Source of the DNA: an uncultured Sutterella sp.
GTDB taxonomy: Bacteria; Pseudomonadota; Gammaproteobacteria; Burkholderiales; Burkholderiaceae_F
NCBI GenBank assembly: GCA_905192805.1
Contig: CAJJMF010000094.1
Span: 1-9,474 of the forward strand
Reading direction: 5' to 3'
Length of the DNA stretch: 9,474 bases
In this document: positions 7,299 to 9,474 of the stretch, piece after piece
Numbering within the stretch: the first letter of the stretch is position 1
Layout of the letters: every line of letters starts with the position of its first letter
Notes under the pieces: model-generated
The model's database searches: none
What the model was told of the DNA's origin: nothing
The model's input: only the letters and a program-made list of their open reading frames with translations
Program-made: the position numbers and the translations under genes

Positions 7299-7892
7299 AT
7301 GCACGTAGCAACATCAAAGCAAGCGATCCGTCGCATCGTCGGTACGGTTGTCCTGGGTGCTTTAGGTAGCCTGATGGTGAGTGCGGCTTGGGCGACGACC
7401 ACGATACCTCAGGCCTTACTGCACACCTCGACGCCCTTGGTGCAGGCAGAGTGGGGGGCACTGATCGATCAGAATCCCAAGAACGAACAGCTCGCGAGCG
7501 AAATTACGAGTGCCATTGAGACGATACGTAAGACCTACGAACTGGCCCAGCAGTACCAGAAGATCATGGCGTTACGGAAGTTCTTGACGCCCTATCAGGA
7601 AAAAGGCTGGACGGTGAAGGGGGTTGTGCTGGAGATGATACGGGCACACCGTCAAGATCGCTCCGTCATGACGCCCCGCTTTGGTGGTACGCGCTTAGCC
7701 ATTGATGAAACGACGGGCGAGCGATTTTTGGTGAAACCGCTGGGTCGTGAAGCGTGGCGCTTCACGGGGGAACCCGTGGTGATACCGAACGATCGGGTTC
7801 TCAAAACCCAATTTCCCAGTGTGAAAGAGATCCTTGAAAAAGAGCGCATCGAGTCGTTCCCTGGACTCTCGATTCGCCACCGGTTCCAATAA
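7299..7892 (+). CDS. Small Sec-secreted protein of unknown function
   Basis: I do not recognise this 197-residue protein. It starts with a clear Sec signal peptide: basic residues K7, R11 and R12, a hydrophobic stretch at about 13-30, and a probable cut after A30-W31-A32. The cysteine-free mature part of about 165 residues is therefore periplasmic or exported. Residues 60-95 are charged and helical with some heptad character (EQLASEITSAIETIRKTYEL), so a short coiled coil is possible. The basic C-terminal part contains TTGERFLVKPLGREAWRFTG. The ATG at 7299 is preferred because the signal peptide begins there and GGGAGG lies just upstream, although only 3 nt away. An in-frame TTG at 7278 has no ribosome site. 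The gene forms a single-gene unit, divergent from ttrBA and convergent with ppaC, ending on a terminator. Confidence 0.75.
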   Translation: MHVATSKQAIRRIVGTVVLGALGSLMVSAAWATTTIPQALLHTSTPLVQAEWGALIDQNPKNEQLASEITSAIETIRKTYELAQQYQKIMALRKFLTPYQEKGWTVKGVVLEMIRAHRQDRSVMTPRFGGTRLAIDETTGERFLVKPLGREAWRFTGEPVVIPNDRVLKTQFPSVKEILEKERIESFPGLSIRHRFQ

Positions 7893-7893
7893 A

Positions 7894-7921
7894 AAAGCCT
7901 TGGCGTCCTGACCAAGGCTTT
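7894..7921. terminator. Bidirectional intrinsic terminator between the secreted-protein gene and ppaC
   Basis: AAAGCCTTGG at 7894-7903 pairs perfectly with CCAAGGCTTT at 7912-7921 around an 8-nt loop. On the minus strand the stem runs into six T (complement of the A-run at 7891-7896), serving ppaC. On the + strand it is followed by TTTCTT, serving the secreted-protein gene, whose TAA overlaps the A-run. Confidence 0.85.
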
Positions 7922-7929
7922 CTTAGTAA

Positions 7930-7954
7930 GGGGCCTCTCGTGGTGAGAGGGCCC
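7930..7954. repeat. GC-rich hairpin between ppaC and its terminator
   Basis: The arms 7931-7939 and 7945-7954 form nine pairs with one bulged G and the 5-nt loop GTGGT. It lies 19 bp beyond the ppaC stop and has no U-tract on either strand. It could support termination or protect the ppaC mRNA end. Confidence 0.55.
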
Positions 7955-7973
7955 TCATGCTTATTGAGGTGGC

Positions 7974-8897
7974 TTACTTACGGAAGGCCGCTTCTAAGTT
8001 CGGCACCACCTGCTTTTTACGGCTCATCACGCCGTCCAACCAGAGCGGTTCACCTTCGTAGGTTTTGCCCCAAGCCGAGGCAACGCGCTGAGGATCATCA
8101 GAGACCATCAACAACTGGGAACCTTCCTTCATGATGTCCGTTAAGAGAAGGAGGGCAGAGTGGCGACCTTCTTCACTCTTCACTTTGGCTAATTCGGCCA
8201 TCAAGTCGTCCTTGATATCGTCGACCAAGTCGAGGCTGATGAGTTCGAGCTGACCCACGCCCACCTTGCAACCATTCATGTTGAAGTCTTTGTAGTCACG
8301 GAAAATCAAGGAGCGCGGCGTGCAACCCTTCACGGCCGACTTCGCCGTGAATAATTCACGACCCAAGGCTTCGATATCATCGATACCGGCAATCTTGGCC
8401 AATTCATGGGCCACTTCGATATCGGTCGGGGTGCAGGTCGGGCTCTTGAAAATCACCGTATCCGACAAGATTGCGCAGAGCATAGCGCCCGCGATATTGG
8501 CCGGGATTTCAAAACCCATGTAGTCGTACATGCGCTTCAAAATGGTGTTCGTGCAACCCACGGTCCAAATGATGCACTCCACGGGCGAGGTGCTCGTCAC
8601 ATCGCCTAATTTGTGGTGGTCCACAATGCCTTTGAGGTTGCATTCTTTGAAGTCATCCGGGGCCTGGTTCAGGTCCGAATAGTCAACCAAATACACGTCA
8701 CGACCCGCGACGGAATGCACCACTTCTGGGGCCTTCAAGCCAAAACGTTCAAGAATAAACTGGGTTTCTGGAGCGGGTTCGCCTTGGGCTGCCGCGACCA
8801 CGTCTAAACCGCGTTGCTGATAGAGATACGTACAGCTGATAGCGGAAACAATACTGTCAGAGTCAGGGTTCTTATGACCGAGTACAAGTGCGGACAC
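7974..8897 (-). CDS. ppaC: Manganese-dependent inorganic pyrophosphatase (family II, DHH superfamily)
   Basis: The cytoplasmic enzyme hydrolyses pyrophosphate to two phosphates and so drives biosynthetic reactions that release it. The 307-residue length is typical of family II (about 309). The N-terminal DHH domain has GHKNPDSDS (H8, D12, D14), VYLVDYSDL (D72), VDHHK (D93-H94-H95) and LSDT (D146), which match the metal ligands of the family. The C-terminal DHHA2 domain ends with the signature SRKKQVVP (292-299). In Bacillus the D72 motif reads VDHNE; here it is VDYSD, keeping the aspartate. The start is GTG at 8897: the family motif begins a few residues later and AGAGGA lies 7 nt upstream. 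A longer frame to 9017 adds 40 residues unlike the family. No accessory CBS domains are present. It is a monocistronic unit. Confidence 0.95.
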   Translation of the reverse strand: MSALVLGHKNPDSDSIVSAISCTYLYQQRGLDVVAAAQGEPAPETQFILERFGLKAPEVVHSVAGRDVYLVDYSDLNQAPDDFKECNLKGIVDHHKLGDVTSTSPVECIIWTVGCTNTILKRMYDYMGFEIPANIAGAMLCAILSDTVIFKSPTCTPTDIEVAHELAKIAGIDDIEALGRELFTAKSAVKGCTPRSLIFRDYKDFNMNGCKVGVGQLELISLDLVDDIKDDLMAELAKVKSEEGRHSALLLLTDIMKEGSQLLMVSDDPQRVASAWGKTYEGEPLWLDGVMSRKKQVVPNLEAAFRK

Positions 8898-8904
8898 GAT
8901 GTCG

Positions 8905-8910
8905 TCCTCT
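8905..8910 (-). promoter_or_regulatory. Ribosome-binding site that fixes the GTG start of ppaC
   Basis: AGAGGA on the minus strand stands 7 nt before the GTG at 8895-8897. No ATG gives a product that begins at the conserved N terminus of the family. Confidence 0.75.
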
Positions 8911-9229
8911 TTAATAAAAATGTTTAAACAATGTGTTCTCAATGCGGACAGTGTCGACCGTCCTGCGAGACGCTCACCAATAGTAAAACACCCGTCACAC
9001 GACGAATCACTGATCAAAACGTGTTTCGTGGGGACTCGTGTCGGTGTAGCAAGCTATCCGAACATTCTAACGAAAATCCCTTCACTTAGCACGTAAGCAC
9101 GCGAGTTCTCTAGAGGATGGCCGATTCGAGTTCCCTTGATCCTTCTCGCACAAGCCAAAAGACGATCTAAGAGAAAATGCCTAGATTTAATTAATAAGTG
9201 CTATCTATTTAATTGGTTTATTGTTCCTA

Positions 9230-9241
9230 ATTGTCGACAAT
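9230..9241. repeat. Perfect 12-bp palindrome
   Basis: ATTGTCGACAAT is self-complementary and lies in AT-rich non-coding DNA. It is compatible with a regulator half-site pair, but no regulator is identified. Confidence 0.4.
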
Positions 9242-9305
9242 AAAAAGCGGCTTTAATTTCTTGATATTAAAAAGGACATTTGATAAACTTCGTGTCAGTA
9301 GGGAT

Positions 9306-9315
9306 ATAGCGCTAT
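9306..9315. repeat. Perfect 10-bp palindrome
   Basis: ATAGCGCTAT is a GC-centred palindrome inside AT-rich DNA, flanked by imperfect symmetry (GGAT on the left, ATCC on the right). Confidence 0.3.
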
Positions 9316-9374
9316 CCGTATAAAAAATTTCACACAATTAAGTTTACTAATTCACTATTGTTTATCGAAATTTG

Positions 9375-9389
9375 ATACAGCTGCTGTAT
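9375..9389. repeat. Perfect inverted repeat, operator-like
   Basis: ATACAG and CTGTAT pair perfectly across the central CTG. The 15-bp size fits a dimeric repressor site. The gene it might control would lie beyond the right edge or be ppaC, about 480 bp away. Confidence 0.4.
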
Positions 9390-9474
9390 AGGAAGAGAGA
9401 TAATATTCATGTGTTATAGAAATTAACTATACTAATTACTCTACCAATTTCCACCAATCAAAATTGAAAAGCTT

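Larger units (their letters stand above)
8911..9474. other. Gene-free region upstream of ppaC, AT-rich toward the right edge
   Basis: No frame on either strand has both a ribosome site and protein-like composition. It should contain the ppaC promoter; TAGAAT on the minus strand at 9064-9069 is a -10 candidate without a good -35. The palindrome TGTTTAAACA (8921-8930) lies just upstream of the ppaC ribosome site. From about 9180 on, the DNA is strongly AT-rich. On the minus strand, the last 39 bases (9474 to 9436) read KLFNFDWWKLVE and then a stop, which could be the end of a gene entering from the right but is far too short to claim. Confidence 0.5.

Noticed and set aside
7106..7369. Open frame of 87 codons overlapping the start of the secreted-protein gene
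   Set aside because: No ribosome site, it runs through the candidate promoter and leader hairpins, and it reads the signal-peptide region out of frame.
7093..7461. Minus-strand frame of 122 codons opposite the secreted-protein gene
   Set aside because: It is antisense to a gene with a convincing signal peptide and its S/R/L-rich composition is typical of a shadow frame.
8898..9017. ppaC starting at 9017
   Set aside because: The 40 extra residues are unlike any family II enzyme, and a good ribosome site stands before the GTG at 8897.
9375..9389. Possible LexA (SOS) box
   Set aside because: The order is ACAG then CTGT, the reverse of the CTGT-N8-ACAG arrangement of the common LexA site.

Overview
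The window looks like chromosomal DNA of a host-associated, anaerobically respiring Gram-negative bacterium, most likely a betaproteobacterium of the Sutterella/Parasutterella type. That placement is inferred from gene content: a large filamentous-haemagglutinin-like protein, a tetrathionate reductase and a family II pyrophosphatase, with moderately GC-rich genes and AT-rich spacers. No marker gene in the window proves it. I see no rRNA, tRNA, CRISPR array, transposase or phage gene.

Layout. (1) Positions 1-2451, + strand: the C-terminal 816 codons of a large beta-helical adhesin-like protein, open at the left edge. (2) 2452-2657: a convergent spacer packed with four strong inverted repeats, including a clear intrinsic terminator for the minus strand. 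(3) 2658-6511, - strand: a two-gene operon ttrB-ttrA, encoding the iron-sulfur and molybdopterin subunits of tetrathionate reductase. ttrB starts at 6511, and the ttrA ribosome site overlaps the ttrB stop. (4) 6512-7298: an AT-rich spacer with a ttrB promoter candidate, a good FNR/CRP-type box, a possible decayed coding fragment, and the promoter and hairpin-bearing leader of the next gene. (5) 7299-7892, + strand: a small secreted protein of unknown function. (6) 7894-7954: a bidirectional terminator and a second hairpin. (7) 7974-8897, - strand: ppaC, a manganese-dependent inorganic pyrophosphatase starting at GTG. (8) 8911-9474: a gene-free, increasingly AT-rich stretch with several short palindromes.

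How the parts work together. TtrA and TtrB should form a periplasm-facing enzyme that reduces tetrathionate to thiosulfate during anaerobic respiration. The quinol-oxidising membrane subunit TtrC and the TtrS/TtrR two-component system, both linked to ttrBA in Salmonella, are absent here. TtrA carries a Tat signal that also has a lipobox, so it may be anchored as a lipoprotein. The FNR-like box upstream of ttrB fits anaerobic control. The adhesin, the small secreted protein and ppaC are separate transcription units with no visible link to the reductase.

I find no wholly new system. The points most worth following are the ttrC-less operon with a predicted lipoprotein TtrA and a Lys-Arg Tat signal on TtrB, the four-hairpin spacer, the leader structure in front of the unknown secreted protein, and the composition break at the left edge of the adhesin.
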